Below are positions 36,846 to 45,923 of a stretch of 64,000 nucleotides of DNA, piece after piece; position 1 is the first letter of the stretch; every line of letters starts with the position of its first letter. The DNA is from Georgenia sp. M64 (GTDB lineage Bacteria; Actinomycetota; Actinomycetes; Actinomycetales; Actinomycetaceae). The notes under the pieces are model-generated. The model was not told the origin of the DNA. It searched no databases and was given only the letters and a program-made list of their open reading frames with translations. The stretch spans positions 992,001 to 1,056,000 of the forward strand of contig NZ_CP145809.1 of NCBI RefSeq assembly GCF_038049925.1, given 5' to 3'. The position numbers and the translations under genes are program-made.

Positions 36846-37856
36846 TCAGCGCAGCGAGGGGCGACGCCACTCGCCGTCGGCAGGGGTCTCCGGCACGGCA
36901 CCGTCGCTCGGGGCGTCGGCGGACCGGGCGTCGTCGTCGGGCACCCGGACCATGCCCTCCTGGGCGATGGTGGCCACGTGCGTGCCGGCGCGGTCGAAGA
37001 CCTGGGCGGTGCCGAGGCCCCGCCCGCCCTGGGCGCTGGGGGAGTCCTGGACGAAGAGGAGCCAGTCGTCGACCGCGACGTCGCGGTGCCACCACATCGA
37101 GTGGTCCAGGCTGGCGACGCTGAGTCCCCGGGTGCGCCAGGACAGCCCGTGCCGGCGCAGGACCGGCTCGAGGAGCACCTGGTCGCAGGCGTACGCGAGC
37201 AGCGCGCGGTGCTGGAGCTGGGTGAGGCCGGCCGGCAGCGGGGACCGCGCGCGCATCCACAGCATCTGGGTCCGCTCCGCCGACCCGGCCGGGCGCAGGT
37301 ACACGTCCTGGTCGACGTGGCGGATGTCGAACGCCGCGATCGAGGACATGAACTTCGCGACCGGGTGGTCGATCTCGCCGAAGAGCGTGATGGCGCTGCG
37401 CAGCGTCTCCGGGTCCGGCGCGGTGGGGGCCGTCGAGGAGTGGTCGCGGCCGGGCTGGTCCTCCTGGTAGGAGCTGATGAGCGAGAGGATCGGCTTGCCC
37501 TGCTGCAGGGCGTGGGTGCGGCGCGTGCTGAAGGACCGGCCGTCGTGGAGCCGCTCGACGGCGAAGCTGATCGGCAGGTCCACCTTCCCGGGGCGCAGGA
37601 AGTACCCGTGGACCGAGTGGAGCTGGCGGGCGCCGTCGGCCGGGAGCGTGGCGTGCGCGGCCAGCACGGACTGCGCGAGCACCTGACCGCCGTAGATCCG
37701 GCCGCTGAGCTGCGGCAGGGACGTGCCGGTGAACTGGTCCGGGCCGAGCCGGCCCAGGCGCAGGATGCGCAGGACCGTGGCCATCGGCTCGACGTCGCTC
37801 TGCGGGACGTCGAGGGTCTCGGTGACGCCCTCGGCGTGCTCGACCTCGTCGGGCAT
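36846..37856 (-). CDS. tesB: Acyl-CoA thioesterase II
   Basis: This 336-residue double-hotdog enzyme hydrolyses fatty acyl-CoAs. Conserved stretches include RIYGGQVLAQSVLAA, HSVHGYFLRPG, DGRSFSTRR, SLDHSMWWHRDV (catalytic Asp region) and GRGLGTAQVFDRAGTHVATIAQEG. The ATG has a GAGGAG site. The C-terminal 30 residues are a nonconserved acidic tail. It lies 38 bases downstream of the haemoglobin gene on the same strand. Confidence 0.94.
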   Translation of the reverse strand: MPDEVEHAEGVTETLDVPQSDVEPMATVLRILRLGRLGPDQFTGTSLPQLSGRIYGGQVLAQSVLAAHATLPADGARQLHSVHGYFLRPGKVDLPISFAVERLHDGRSFSTRRTHALQQGKPILSLISSYQEDQPGRDHSSTAPTAPDPETLRSAITLFGEIDHPVAKFMSSIAAFDIRHVDQDVYLRPAGSAERTQMLWMRARSPLPAGLTQLQHRALLAYACDQVLLEPVLRRHGLSWRTRGLSVASLDHSMWWHRDVAVDDWLLFVQDSPSAQGGRGLGTAQVFDRAGTHVATIAQEGMVRVPDDDARSADAPSDGAVPETPADGEWRRPSLR

Positions 37857-37894
37857 CGACGCTCTCCTCGCGGTGGTACGACGGCGGGTCGCCG

Positions 37895-38311
37895 TCAGAT
37901 CAGGGGGGTCCGGCCGGGGCTGTCCGTGTTGACCATGGCGTGGGCGGCCCGGACGAGATAGTCCCACAGCAGCGCCTCCGACTCGGCCGGCAGGGCGAGC
38001 TCGTCGACCGCTTCGCGCATGTGGGCGAGCCAGCGGTCGCGGGCGGCCGGGGTGACGGTGAACGGCATGTGGCGACGGCGCAGCATCGGGTGCCCGCGGC
38101 GCTCGGAGTACGTGGTGGGACCGCCCCAGTACTGCTCGAGGAACATCCGGAGCCGGTCCTCCGCGCCCTCCCAGTCGTCCTGCGGGTACATCGGGGCGAG
38201 CAGCTCGTCGGTGCGCACGCCGGCGTAGAACCGCTTCACCAGGCGCGCGAAGGTCTCGTGCCCGCCCATCGCGGTGAAGAGCGAGTCCATGTCCACGGGT
38301 TCGGTGCTCAC
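37895..38311 (-). CDS. Truncated haemoglobin (group II, TrHbO)
   Basis: This protein of about 138 residues is a group II 2/2 globin with RFYAGV (B10 Tyr29), LEQYWGGP, YSERRGHP, and proximal His81 in RRRHMPF. It may handle O2, NO or peroxide. The GTG at 38311 follows a GAGAAT box by 7 bases, consistent with a leaderless start; an in-frame ATG at 38320 (141 residues) is the alternative and lies within that box. Confidence 0.92.
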   Translation of the reverse strand: MSTEPVDMDSLFTAMGGHETFARLVKRFYAGVRTDELLAPMYPQDDWEGAEDRLRMFLEQYWGGPTTYSERRGHPMLRRRHMPFTVTPAARDRWLAHMREAVDELALPAESEALLWDYLVRAAHAMVNTDSPGRTPLI

Positions 38312-38318
38312 GGCTCCC

Positions 38319-38324
38319 ATTCTC
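38319..38324 (-). promoter_or_regulatory. Candidate leaderless -10 box of the haemoglobin gene (GAGAAT)
   Basis: The hexamer lies 7 bases before the GTG at 38311 and is identical to the box in front of GTPase 1. Confidence 0.4.
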
Positions 38325-38386
38325 CCAGGTGCGCGGCGGCCGCTCGTCCGTTGGTCCGCCCGTCCGCCGTCCGCCGGTCTGCCGGT

Positions 38387-40084
38387 CTACAGCGCCAGCT
38401 CGGCCAGGACCGGCAGGCCCGCCCGCACCCGGGCGCGGCCCTCCTCCGCGGACTCGGCGTCCACGGCGGCGCGGGCCAGCTCGCGGCAGCGCTGCAGGTC
38501 CGTGGCCGCCAGGACGGCAGCGACGTCGGGGATGGCCCGGGGGGTCATGGACAGGGTCGCGACGCCCAGGCCCACGAGGACGACGGCGAGGGCGGGGTCC
38601 GCGGCGGCCTCCCCGCACACGCCCACCGGCCGGGACTGCTGCGCACCGCCCCGGCAGGTCTCCTCCACCAGTCGCAGGACCGCCGGCTGCCAGGAGTCGG
38701 AGAGGTCGGCGAGGGGGCCCAGGAGCCGGTCCGCCGCCATGACGTACTGGGTGAGGTCGTTGGTCCCGACGGAGGCGAAGTGGGCCCGGGCGAGGATCGG
38801 CCCGGCCAGCAGGGCGGCGGCGGGCACCTCGACCATGACCCCCGACCGGTCGAGGCCGTGGGCGGCGCACGCGGCCACGAAGCTCTCGGCCTCGGCCACC
38901 GTCGCCACCATGGGCGCCATCACCCAGACCTGCGCCTCCTCCGCCGCCGCGGCGGCCGCGATCGCCTCGAGCTGGTGGTCGAGGACGGCGGGGGAGCGGC
39001 GGGCGGTGCGCAGGCCGCGCACCCCGAGTGCGGGGTTCGCCTCGGCGGTGTCGGTGAGGAAAGGCAGCGGCTTGTCCGCGCCGGCGTCGAGCGTCCGCAC
39101 GACCACCTTCCGGCCGGGGAAGTGGGCCAGCACCTCGCGGTAGGCGGCGGTCTGGTCGGCGACCGAGGGCTCCTCGGCGCGGTCGAGGAAGCAGAACTCC
39201 GTCCGGAAGAGGCCGATCCCCTCCGCGCCGGCGGCGGCCGCGGCCTCCGCCCCGCGGGCGTCGCCCACGTTGGCCAGGAGCGCCACCTCGTGCCCGTCGG
39301 CCGTGCGACCGCGGCCGTCGAAGCTGCGCCGGCGTCCCGCCGCGACGGCGGCCCGCGCGAGGTCGTCGGCGTCCGGGTCCAGCCGCACGGTCCCGGCCCC
39401 GCCGTCGACGAGGACGGCCCGGCCCTCCGGCAGGGCGTCGAGCGCACCGGCCAGGGCCACGACCGCGGGGATGCCCAGGGAGCGGGCGAGGATGGCGGTG
39501 TGGGACGTCGGGCCGCCCTCGGCGGTGACGATCGCCCGCACCCGCGCGGGGTCGAGGAGGGCGGTGTCGGCGGGCGCGAGGTCCTGCGCGACGAGGACGA
39601 ACGGCTCGGCCCGGGTGGGGACGCCCGGCAGCGCCGTGCCGGTCAGGACGGCGACGATCCGGTTGCGCACGTCGGTGACGTCCTGGGCGCGCTCGGCCAT
39701 GTACCCGCCCAGGGCGCGCAGCTGCTCGGCGACGGTCCCGGCCGCCTCCCACACGCCGCGGGCGGCGGTGAGCCGGTCCGCCCGGACCCGGCGGGCGGCG
39801 GTCTTGACGAGGCTCGGGTCCCGCGCCATCTGCGCGGTGGTCTCGAGCAGCTCGCGGGCCTGCCCCTCGACGGTGGTTGCCGCGGTCTCGAGCCCGGCGG
39901 CGACCTCCTCGGCGGCGGCGCGGACCCGCGCGGCCTCGGCGTCGACGTCCGCCCCCGGGGGCAGGGTCTCGCGAGACGGCTCCACGGGCGCCGCACCGAG
40001 CCGCGCCACGGGCCCGGCGGCAAGGCCCGGACTGACGCCGACGCCCCGGAGGTCGCGGGCCCGCAGGCCCGGCTGGTCGTTCAT
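38387..40084 (-). CDS. ptsI: PTS enzyme I (phosphoenolpyruvate-protein phosphotransferase)
   Basis: This 565-residue enzyme moves phosphate from PEP to HPr to start PTS sugar uptake. It has an N-terminal swivel domain with active His195 in GGPTSHTAILARSLGIPAV, the PEP-binding barrel motifs GIGLFRTEFCFLDR and NPALGVRGLR, and SVGTNDLTQY followed by GVCGEAA with the catalytic Cys. A GGAGG site precedes the ATG. It is divergent from the lone IIB gene at 40211; HPr and IIC are not in the window. Confidence 0.95.
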   Translation of the reverse strand: MNDQPGLRARDLRGVGVSPGLAAGPVARLGAAPVEPSRETLPPGADVDAEAARVRAAAEEVAAGLETAATTVEGQARELLETTAQMARDPSLVKTAARRVRADRLTAARGVWEAAGTVAEQLRALGGYMAERAQDVTDVRNRIVAVLTGTALPGVPTRAEPFVLVAQDLAPADTALLDPARVRAIVTAEGGPTSHTAILARSLGIPAVVALAGALDALPEGRAVLVDGGAGTVRLDPDADDLARAAVAAGRRRSFDGRGRTADGHEVALLANVGDARGAEAAAAAGAEGIGLFRTEFCFLDRAEEPSVADQTAAYREVLAHFPGRKVVVRTLDAGADKPLPFLTDTAEANPALGVRGLRTARRSPAVLDHQLEAIAAAAAAEEAQVWVMAPMVATVAEAESFVAACAAHGLDRSGVMVEVPAAALLAGPILARAHFASVGTNDLTQYVMAADRLLGPLADLSDSWQPAVLRLVEETCRGGAQQSRPVGVCGEAAADPALAVVLVGLGVATLSMTPRAIPDVAAVLAATDLQRCRELARAAVDAESAEEGRARVRAGLPVLAELAL

Positions 40085-40145
40085 GGCGCTCCTCCCTCGT
40101 CGGCGACCATCATGCCGCCTCTGCCGCAGGGTCGCCCGGCGCAGG

Positions 40146-40151
40146 TAGGCT
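40146..40151 (+). promoter_or_regulatory. -10 box upstream of the first IIB gene (TAGGCT)
   Basis: TAGGCT would start a leader of about 55 bases carrying the GGAGG ribosome site of the IIB gene. Confidence 0.4.
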
Positions 40152-40210
40152 CTCCCCGGACCGAGACCCCGGTCACACCTGACGACCGACGACGCCCGGA
40201 GGCACCGACG

Positions 40211-40441
40211 ATGACCAAGGCCGAAGACATCCTCACCGCGCTGGGAGGTGCCGGGAACGTCGTCGACGTCGAGCCGTGCATCACCCGCCTGCGGGTGGAG
40301 GTCCGCGACCCGGCGGCGGTGGGGGAGCGCGACCTCAAGGCCACGGGCGCGTTCGGCGTGGTCCGCTCCGGCCGCATCGTCCAGATCGTCGTCGGTCCCG
40401 AGGCGGACGACCTGGCCGAGGCGATCGGCGCCATGCTCTGA
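40211..40441 (+). CDS. Stand-alone PTS glucose-type IIB protein, copy 1
   Basis: This 76-residue protein is a single IIB-Glc domain (PF00367 type) with the phospho-acceptor Cys23 in VEPCITRLRVEVRD, followed by LKATGAFGVV and QIVVGPEAD. It would receive phosphate from IIA and pass it to a sugar in a IIC channel. Separate small IIB proteins are known in actinobacteria. The ATG has a GGAGG site 9 bases upstream. Confidence 0.9.
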   Translation: MTKAEDILTALGGAGNVVDVEPCITRLRVEVRDPAAVGERDLKATGAFGVVRSGRIVQIVVGPEADDLAEAIGAML

Positions 40442-40496
40442 GCCGGTCGCCGGTGCGCCCCGGCGGGCGCGGGCGGCAGCCTCTGGCAGGATCGTC

Positions 40497-40528
40497 TCGC
40501 GACGAGGGCGACCGACCGCCCCTCGCGA
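40497..40528 (+). terminator. Hairpin between IIB copy 1 and malQ
   Basis: The arms TCGCGA/TCGCGA and GGGCG/CGCCC pair with a small internal asymmetry around an ACCGAC loop. It is a possible attenuator just before the malQ ribosome site. Confidence 0.35.
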
Positions 40529-40541
40529 CGTGAGGAGCGAG

Positions 40542-42692
40542 ATGACAGACCCGGCCGCCGCCGAGGCCCCCGGACCGTCCCTGCACCGGCTGGCCGACGC
40601 CCTGGGCGTCGCCACGGACTTCTGGGACTTCACGGGACACCACCGGACCGTCGGTGCACCGACCATCCGTGCGGTGCTCGCCGCGCTCGGCGTCGACGCC
40701 GCGACCGAGGAGGCCGCGGAGGCGGCGCTGGCGGAGATCGACGTCGCCCCGTGGCGGGCCACCCTCCCGCCGTCCGTCGTCGTGCGGGCCGGGCGTGAGC
40801 ACGACCTGGCCGTCCACGTCCCCGACGGCACCGCCGTGCGGGTGCACGTCGCGGTGGAGGACGGCCGCCGCTGGGAGCTCACCCAGCGCGAGGTGTGGAC
40901 CGCCCCGCGGGACGTCGACGGCGTGCGCACCGGCCGGGCGACGTTCGTCCTGCCCGCGGACCTTCCGCTGGGCTGGCACGAGCTGGTCGCCGACGTCGAG
41001 GGCGGCAGCCGGGCGACGGCGCCGCTCGCCGTCACCCCCGCCGCCCTCGAGGCCCCCACCCTGGCCACCGACCGCGGCTGGGGGGTCATGGCGCAGCTGT
41101 ACTCCGTGCGCTCGGCCACCTCGTGGGGGGTGGGGGACCTCGCCGACCTCGCCGAGCTGACCGCGTTCTTCGGTGACGTCGGCGCGGACTTCCTCCTCAT
41201 CAACCCCCTCCACGCGGCGGAGACCACCGGGCACATGACGCCCTCGCCGTACCTGCCGGTCAGCCGCCGGTTCTTCAACCCTCTGTACATCCGTCCCGAG
41301 GACATCCCCGAGACCGCCTACCTCACCGGGCCCCAGCGGGCCCTGGTGGAGTGGGCCGCGCAGGAGGTCCGCCCCGCGAACACGACCAACGAGCCGCTCG
41401 ACCGCGACGCCTCGTGGGCGGCGAAGCTGCGGGCGCTCGAGGTCGTCCACGCGGCGGGCCGGTCCCGGTCGCGCCAGCGCTCCCTCGACCGGTTCCGCGC
41501 CGAGGAGGGGCAGGGCCTGGAGGACTTCGCCCTGTGGTGCGCGCTGCAGGAGAAGTACGCGGGCCGGCCGTGGCCCGAGGAGCTCGCGGACGCGCGCTCG
41601 CCCTTCGCCGCCCGGGAGCGTCGCGAGCTCGCCGACCGCGTGGACTTCCACGTTTGGCTGCAGTGGGTCGCGGACTCCCAGCTCGCCCACGCCCAGCGGG
41701 TCGCCAAGGAGTCCGGGATGGGCCTGGGCGTCATGCACGACCTCGCCGTGGGCGTCCACCCCGACGGCGCCGACTCGTGGTCCCAGCGCGAGGCCTTCGC
41801 CCTCGGGATCGGTGTGGGCGCGCCCCCGGACATGTACAACCAGCAGGGCCAGAACTGGCACCAGCCGCCCTGGCGGCCCGACGCCCTGGCCCGCACGGCC
41901 TACGCCCCGCTGCGGGAGATGGCCCGCACGGTGCTGCGCCACGCCGGGGCGGTGCGGGTCGACCACATCCTCGGCCTGTTCCGGCTGTGGTGGATCCCCG
42001 ACGGCATGGGCGCCGGCGAGGGCACCTACGTCCGCTACGACCACGAGGCGATGGTCGGGGTGCTCCTGCTCGAGGCCCACCGCGCCGGCGCGGTCGTCAT
42101 CGGTGAGGACCTCGGGACGGTCGAGCCGTGGGTCCGCGGCTACCTCGCCGAGCGCGGGGTGCTGGGCACGTCCGTGCTGTGGTTCGAGAAGGACGCCGCC
42201 GGCTGGCCCCTCGAGCCGGGCGACTACCGCGAGCTCGTCCTGGCCACGGTCGACACCCACGACCTGCCCCCGGTGGCCGGCTACCTCGCCGAGGAGCACG
42301 TGGACCTGCGCGAGCGCCTCGGGCTGCTCACCACCCCGGTGGAGGAGGTGCGGGCCGAGGCCCGGCTCGAGCGCGAGCGGATGGTCGCGCGGCTGCGCGA
42401 GCACGGGCTGGTCGACGAGAACCCCACCGAGCGCGAGCTCGTCGAGGCTCTGCACGCCTACGTCGTGCGCACCCCGGCGGTCCTCGTGGGCGTCTCCCTC
42501 ACCGACGCCGTCGGCGAGCGGCGTGCGCAGAACCAGCCCGGGACGGACACCGAGTACCCGAACTGGAAGGTCCCGCTCGCCGACGGCGCGGAGCGCGTCG
42601 TCATGGTCGAGGACCTGCCGGGGTCGGCCCGCCTGCTCTCCCTCGTGGCCGCGGTGCGCGCCGCCATGGGCGACGACGACCGGTTGGCCTGA
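40542..42692 (+). CDS. malQ: 4-alpha-glucanotransferase (amylomaltase)
   Basis: This 716-residue GH77 enzyme transfers alpha-1,4-glucan segments in maltodextrin and glycogen metabolism. The family parts are clear: RGWGVMAQLYSVRS, GVGDLADL, FLLINPLHA, VRVDHILGLFRLWWIP (nucleophile Asp), GEDLGTVEPWV (acid/base Glu) and DTHDLPPVAGY. An N-terminal extra domain of about 160 residues is typical of actinobacterial MalQ. A GAGGAG site precedes the ATG. Confidence 0.96.
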   Translation: MTDPAAAEAPGPSLHRLADALGVATDFWDFTGHHRTVGAPTIRAVLAALGVDAATEEAAEAALAEIDVAPWRATLPPSVVVRAGREHDLAVHVPDGTAVRVHVAVEDGRRWELTQREVWTAPRDVDGVRTGRATFVLPADLPLGWHELVADVEGGSRATAPLAVTPAALEAPTLATDRGWGVMAQLYSVRSATSWGVGDLADLAELTAFFGDVGADFLLINPLHAAETTGHMTPSPYLPVSRRFFNPLYIRPEDIPETAYLTGPQRALVEWAAQEVRPANTTNEPLDRDASWAAKLRALEVVHAAGRSRSRQRSLDRFRAEEGQGLEDFALWCALQEKYAGRPWPEELADARSPFAARERRELADRVDFHVWLQWVADSQLAHAQRVAKESGMGLGVMHDLAVGVHPDGADSWSQREAFALGIGVGAPPDMYNQQGQNWHQPPWRPDALARTAYAPLREMARTVLRHAGAVRVDHILGLFRLWWIPDGMGAGEGTYVRYDHEAMVGVLLLEAHRAGAVVIGEDLGTVEPWVRGYLAERGVLGTSVLWFEKDAAGWPLEPGDYRELVLATVDTHDLPPVAGYLAEEHVDLRERLGLLTTPVEEVRAEARLERERMVARLREHGLVDENPTERELVEALHAYVVRTPAVLVGVSLTDAVGERRAQNQPGTDTEYPNWKVPLADGAERVVMVEDLPGSARLLSLVAAVRAAMGDDDRLA

Positions 42693-42711
42693 CCGGCGCG
42701 GCGGGTCGCGG

Positions 42712-42740
42712 TTGACACGCCCCCGCGCGCAGGGTGTCAT
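42712..42740 (+). promoter_or_regulatory. Candidate promoter of the second IIB gene
   Basis: A consensus TTGACA (42712-42717) is followed 17 bases later by TGTCAT. The two boxes overlap an inverted repeat TGACAC/GTGTCA, which may be an operator. Confidence 0.4.
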
Positions 42741-42829
42741 CAGCATGACGGGCCGCACGGCCCGGCACGGCGCGCACGGCCGCACGGATGTTCCCGTCGC
42801 CCGCCGGCAGTGACGACAGGAGCGAAAAG

Positions 42830-43060
42830 ATGAGCCAGGCCGAGCAGATCCTCGCGGCACTCGGCGGGGACGCGAACGTCCTCGACCTCGAGGCGTGCAT
42901 CACCCGCCTCCGCGTGGAGGTGGAGGACCCGTCCAAGGTGGACGAGGCGGCCCTCAAGGCCGCGGGCGCCTTCGGCGTCGTGCAGCAGGGTGCCGCCGTG
43001 CAGGTCGTGGTGGGCCCGCAGGCGGACACCATCGCCGAGGACATCGAGGACCTCCGCTAG
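42830..43060 (+). CDS. Stand-alone PTS glucose-type IIB protein, copy 2
   Basis: This 76-residue IIB-Glc domain is the same length as copy 1, with phospho-acceptor Cys23 in LEACITRLRVEVED, LKAAGAFGVVQQG and QVVVGPQAD. Both copies align without gaps, so they are paralogues on either side of malQ. An AGGAG site is 7 bases before the ATG. A longer start at 42788 lacks family similarity. Confidence 0.9.
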   Translation: MSQAEQILAALGGDANVLDLEACITRLRVEVEDPSKVDEAALKAAGAFGVVQQGAAVQVVVGPQADTIAEDIEDLR

Positions 43061-43110
43061 GACGCCCGACCCCGCCGCGCCCGGCGCGGCGGAGGGGTCG
43101 CGGTGCCCGG

Positions 43111-43140
43111 ACCGGCCGGCGGGACGTCCCGCCGGCCGGT
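43111..43140. terminator. Bidirectional terminator between IIB copy 2 and pepN
   Basis: A perfect 30-base palindrome (two 15-base arms) lies between the convergent genes. Confidence 0.7.
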
Positions 43141-43155
43141 TCTCCGCGCGCCCGC

Positions 43156-45732
43156 TCAGGCGGTCGAGGCCACCCCGGCGTCCGCGGCCTGCGCCCGCAC
43201 CGCACGGCGGGCGGCGTCGAGGTTCTCCACCACCAGGCGGCGCAGCGCCGGGGGCGCTGCAGGGTGGTCGGCCAGCCACTGCTCGGTGAGCGCGACGACG
43301 TCGACGCCGTGCTCGCCGGCGAGCCCGGCGAGCTTGTGCGGGTACAGGCCGATGACGATGTTCTGCGCCATCTCGTTGGTGCGCTCGCGCCACACCGTCT
43401 CCAGGGCGCCGAAGTACCGCCCGGCGAACGGCACGAGCAGCCCCCGGTCGTGGACCTGGGAGAACCCGCCGATGACGTTGGACTGCACCGCGTTCGGCAG
43501 CGCGTCGGAGTCGACGACGTCGGCCCAGGCGGCTGCCTTGTTCTCGGCGGTGGGGATCGCCGCCCGGGCCCGCGCCGCCTGCTGGTGCCCGGTGGCCGTG
43601 GCGTCCCGGCCGAGCTCGGCCTCGATGCGCGCGGCGTCGGCGCGCCCGCCCGCGACCAGGCCCTGCAGGAGGGTCCAGCGCAGGTCGGTGTCGACCTCGA
43701 GGCCGTCGAGGTCCACGGTCCCGTCGAGAAGGCCGGCGAGGACGTCGAGCTGCTCCGCGGTCACGGCGTGCTGGGCGAGCGCCCGGACCAGCTGGAGCTG
43801 GGTGTCGGACCCCCCGCGCGAGCTGCGGGCCAGCGCGAGGAGACGGTCCGCGACACGCGCGGCCAGGTCGGTGCGCGTCCCCGGTGCCGAGTACGAGCCC
43901 ACCGCGGTCGCGAGCTGGCGGAGCAGCACCTGGACCACGGAGGAGTCCGACTCGCCGGGGATCGCGGCGAGCACGAGCTCGGTGAACTCCCGGGCCGGCC
44001 ACTCGCCGTCACGGGTGGTGTCCCAGGCCGAGGCGAGCACCAGCGCGCGCGGCAGGGAGTGGGTGAAGCCGCCCAGGTTCGCCCGCGCCGTCGCCAGGGA
44101 GGCCTCGTCCAGGCGGACCTTGGCGTAGGCGAGGTCCTCGTCGTTGACCAGGACGAGGTCCGGCCGGCGCTCGCCGACCAGCTCGGGCACCTCGGTCCGG
44201 GGGCCGTCCACGTCCAGCTCGACGCGCAGGCGCCGCTCGAGCCGGTCCCCGACGACGTCGTAGCCGCCGACGACCAGCCGGTGCGGGCGCAGCGTCGGGT
44301 GCTCGGCGGGCGCCTCCTGGAGCACCGCGAAGGAGGTGACGGTCCCCTCGCCGTCGACCTCGATCTCCGGGCGCAGCAGGGTCACGCCGGCCTGCTCGAG
44401 CCATACCTGCGACCACGCCGCCAGGTCGCGGCCGGAGGTGGTCTCCAGCTCGGTGAGGAGGTCGGTGAGCTCGGTGTTGGCGAAGGCGTGCTTGGCGAAG
44501 TAGCGCTGCAGGCCCGCGAGGAACGCCTCGCTGCCGACCCACGCGACGAGCTGCTTGAGGACCGAGGCGCCCTTGGCGTACGTGATGCCGTCGAAGTTGA
44601 CCTCGACGTCCTCGAGGTCGTTGATGGGCGCCACGATGGGGTGGGTCGAGGGCAGCTGGTCCTGGTTGTAGGCCCAGGACTTCTCCAGGGAGGAGAAGGT
44701 GGTCCACGCGCTCGTCCAGCGGGTCGCCTCGGCGGTGGCCAGGTGGGAGGCGTACTCCGCGAAGGACTCGTTCAGCCACAGGTCGTTCCACCAGCGCATG
44801 GTCACGAGGTCGCCGAACCACATGTGGGCGAGCTCGTGGAGGATCGTCACGGCCCGGCGCTCGACGGTGGCCTCGGGCACCTTGGAGCGGAAGACGTAGT
44901 TCTCGAGGAACGTCACCGCGCCCGCGTTCTCCATGGCGCCGGCGTTGAACTCGGGCACGAAGAGCTGGTCGTACTTGGCGAAGGGGTAGGGCCGGTCGAA
45001 CGCCACCTCGTAGAAGGCGAACCCGGCCCGCGTGATGTCCATGATCTCCTCGGCGTCGACGTACCGGGCCAGGGAGGCGCGGGCGTAGACCCCCAGGGGG
45101 ATGGTGCGGCCGTCGGTGGAGACCAGCTCGCCGGTGAAGCGCGAGTACGGCCCGGCGATGATCGCCGTCAGGTAGGAGGAGATGACGTCCGTCGGCGCGA
45201 AGCGCCACGTGGCCACGTCCTCACCGGCCGGCTCGGGGTCGGGGGTCGGGCTGTTGGACACCACGGTCCAGTGCTCGGGGGCCGTGACCGTGAAGGTGAA
45301 CGTGGCCTTGAGGTCGGGCTGCTCGAACACGGCGAACACGCGGCGGGAGTCGGCCACCTCGAACTGGGTGTAGAGGTAGACCTCCTCGTCCACCGGGTCG
45401 ACGAAGCGGTGCAGACCCTCACCGGTGTTCATGTAGCGGCACGTGGCGACGACGACGAGCTCGTTGTCCGCGGCGAGGTCGGTGAGGGCGATCCGCGAGT
45501 CGGCGAAGGCGGAGGTGGCCACGGCGGCGCCGTTGAGGGTGATCTCCTCGACCGACTCGGCGATGAGGTCCACGAACGTGCTCGCGCCCTCGCGGGCGGC
45601 GAACCGGATCGTCGTCGTCGAGCCGAACACGCGCTCGCCCCGGGTCAGGTCCAGCGCGACGTCGTACGTGGACGTCGTCACGGTCCCGGCCCGCTCCTGG
45701 GCCTCGGCGCGGGTGAGGTTCTCTCCGGGCAT
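43156..45732 (-). CDS. pepN: Aminopeptidase N (M1 family)
   Basis: This 858-residue zinc aminopeptidase removes N-terminal residues from peptides in the cytoplasm. It has the exopeptidase motif GAMENAGA (265-272), the zinc site HELAH (His299, Glu300, His303) with NES Glu322, and the catalytic Tyr region YAKGASVL. The C-terminal ERAP1-like helical domain is complete, so the gene is full length. An AAGGAG site precedes the ATG at 45732; the in-frame extension to 45852 is not conserved. Confidence 0.95.
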   Translation of the reverse strand: MPGENLTRAEAQERAGTVTTSTYDVALDLTRGERVFGSTTTIRFAAREGASTFVDLIAESVEEITLNGAAVATSAFADSRIALTDLAADNELVVVATCRYMNTGEGLHRFVDPVDEEVYLYTQFEVADSRRVFAVFEQPDLKATFTFTVTAPEHWTVVSNSPTPDPEPAGEDVATWRFAPTDVISSYLTAIIAGPYSRFTGELVSTDGRTIPLGVYARASLARYVDAEEIMDITRAGFAFYEVAFDRPYPFAKYDQLFVPEFNAGAMENAGAVTFLENYVFRSKVPEATVERRAVTILHELAHMWFGDLVTMRWWNDLWLNESFAEYASHLATAEATRWTSAWTTFSSLEKSWAYNQDQLPSTHPIVAPINDLEDVEVNFDGITYAKGASVLKQLVAWVGSEAFLAGLQRYFAKHAFANTELTDLLTELETTSGRDLAAWSQVWLEQAGVTLLRPEIEVDGEGTVTSFAVLQEAPAEHPTLRPHRLVVGGYDVVGDRLERRLRVELDVDGPRTEVPELVGERRPDLVLVNDEDLAYAKVRLDEASLATARANLGGFTHSLPRALVLASAWDTTRDGEWPAREFTELVLAAIPGESDSSVVQVLLRQLATAVGSYSAPGTRTDLAARVADRLLALARSSRGGSDTQLQLVRALAQHAVTAEQLDVLAGLLDGTVDLDGLEVDTDLRWTLLQGLVAGGRADAARIEAELGRDATATGHQQAARARAAIPTAENKAAAWADVVDSDALPNAVQSNVIGGFSQVHDRGLLVPFAGRYFGALETVWRERTNEMAQNIVIGLYPHKLAGLAGEHGVDVVALTEQWLADHPAAPPALRRLVVENLDAARRAVRAQAADAGVASTA

Positions 45733-45911
45733 GGGTCTCCTTCGTCCGGGCCGCCGTGGCGCCCCACTCCCGGCGCGCCATGACGCGCACCGCCGGCGCC
45801 GTGCGCGCCGACGACGATCCTGCCACCCGGGGGCCGTCCGGGCCGAGCCCAATACCGCCCGGCACGCGGACCGGCGCGTGGACCGACGTGCGGGCCCTGG
45901 GCGGCGTCACG

Positions 45912-45917
45912 CAGGAT
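45912..45917 (+). promoter_or_regulatory. Candidate leaderless -10 box (CAGGAT)
   Basis: The hexamer lies 6 bases before the ATG at 45924 and matches the one before bcp copy 2. Confidence 0.4.
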
Positions 45918-45923
45918 GGTCCC

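Noticed and set aside
36846-39752. A 968-codon minus-strand frame extending upstream of tesB through the globin and ptsI genes
   Set aside because: Only the last 336 codons show TesB similarity and a ribosome site. The rest is a shadow of ptsI and other genes in another frame.
42712-42740. The TGACAC/GTGTCA inverted repeat before the second IIB gene as a terminator of malQ
   Set aside because: The arms are only 6 bp with a 15-base loop and coincide with promoter boxes, so an operator or chance is more likely than a terminator.
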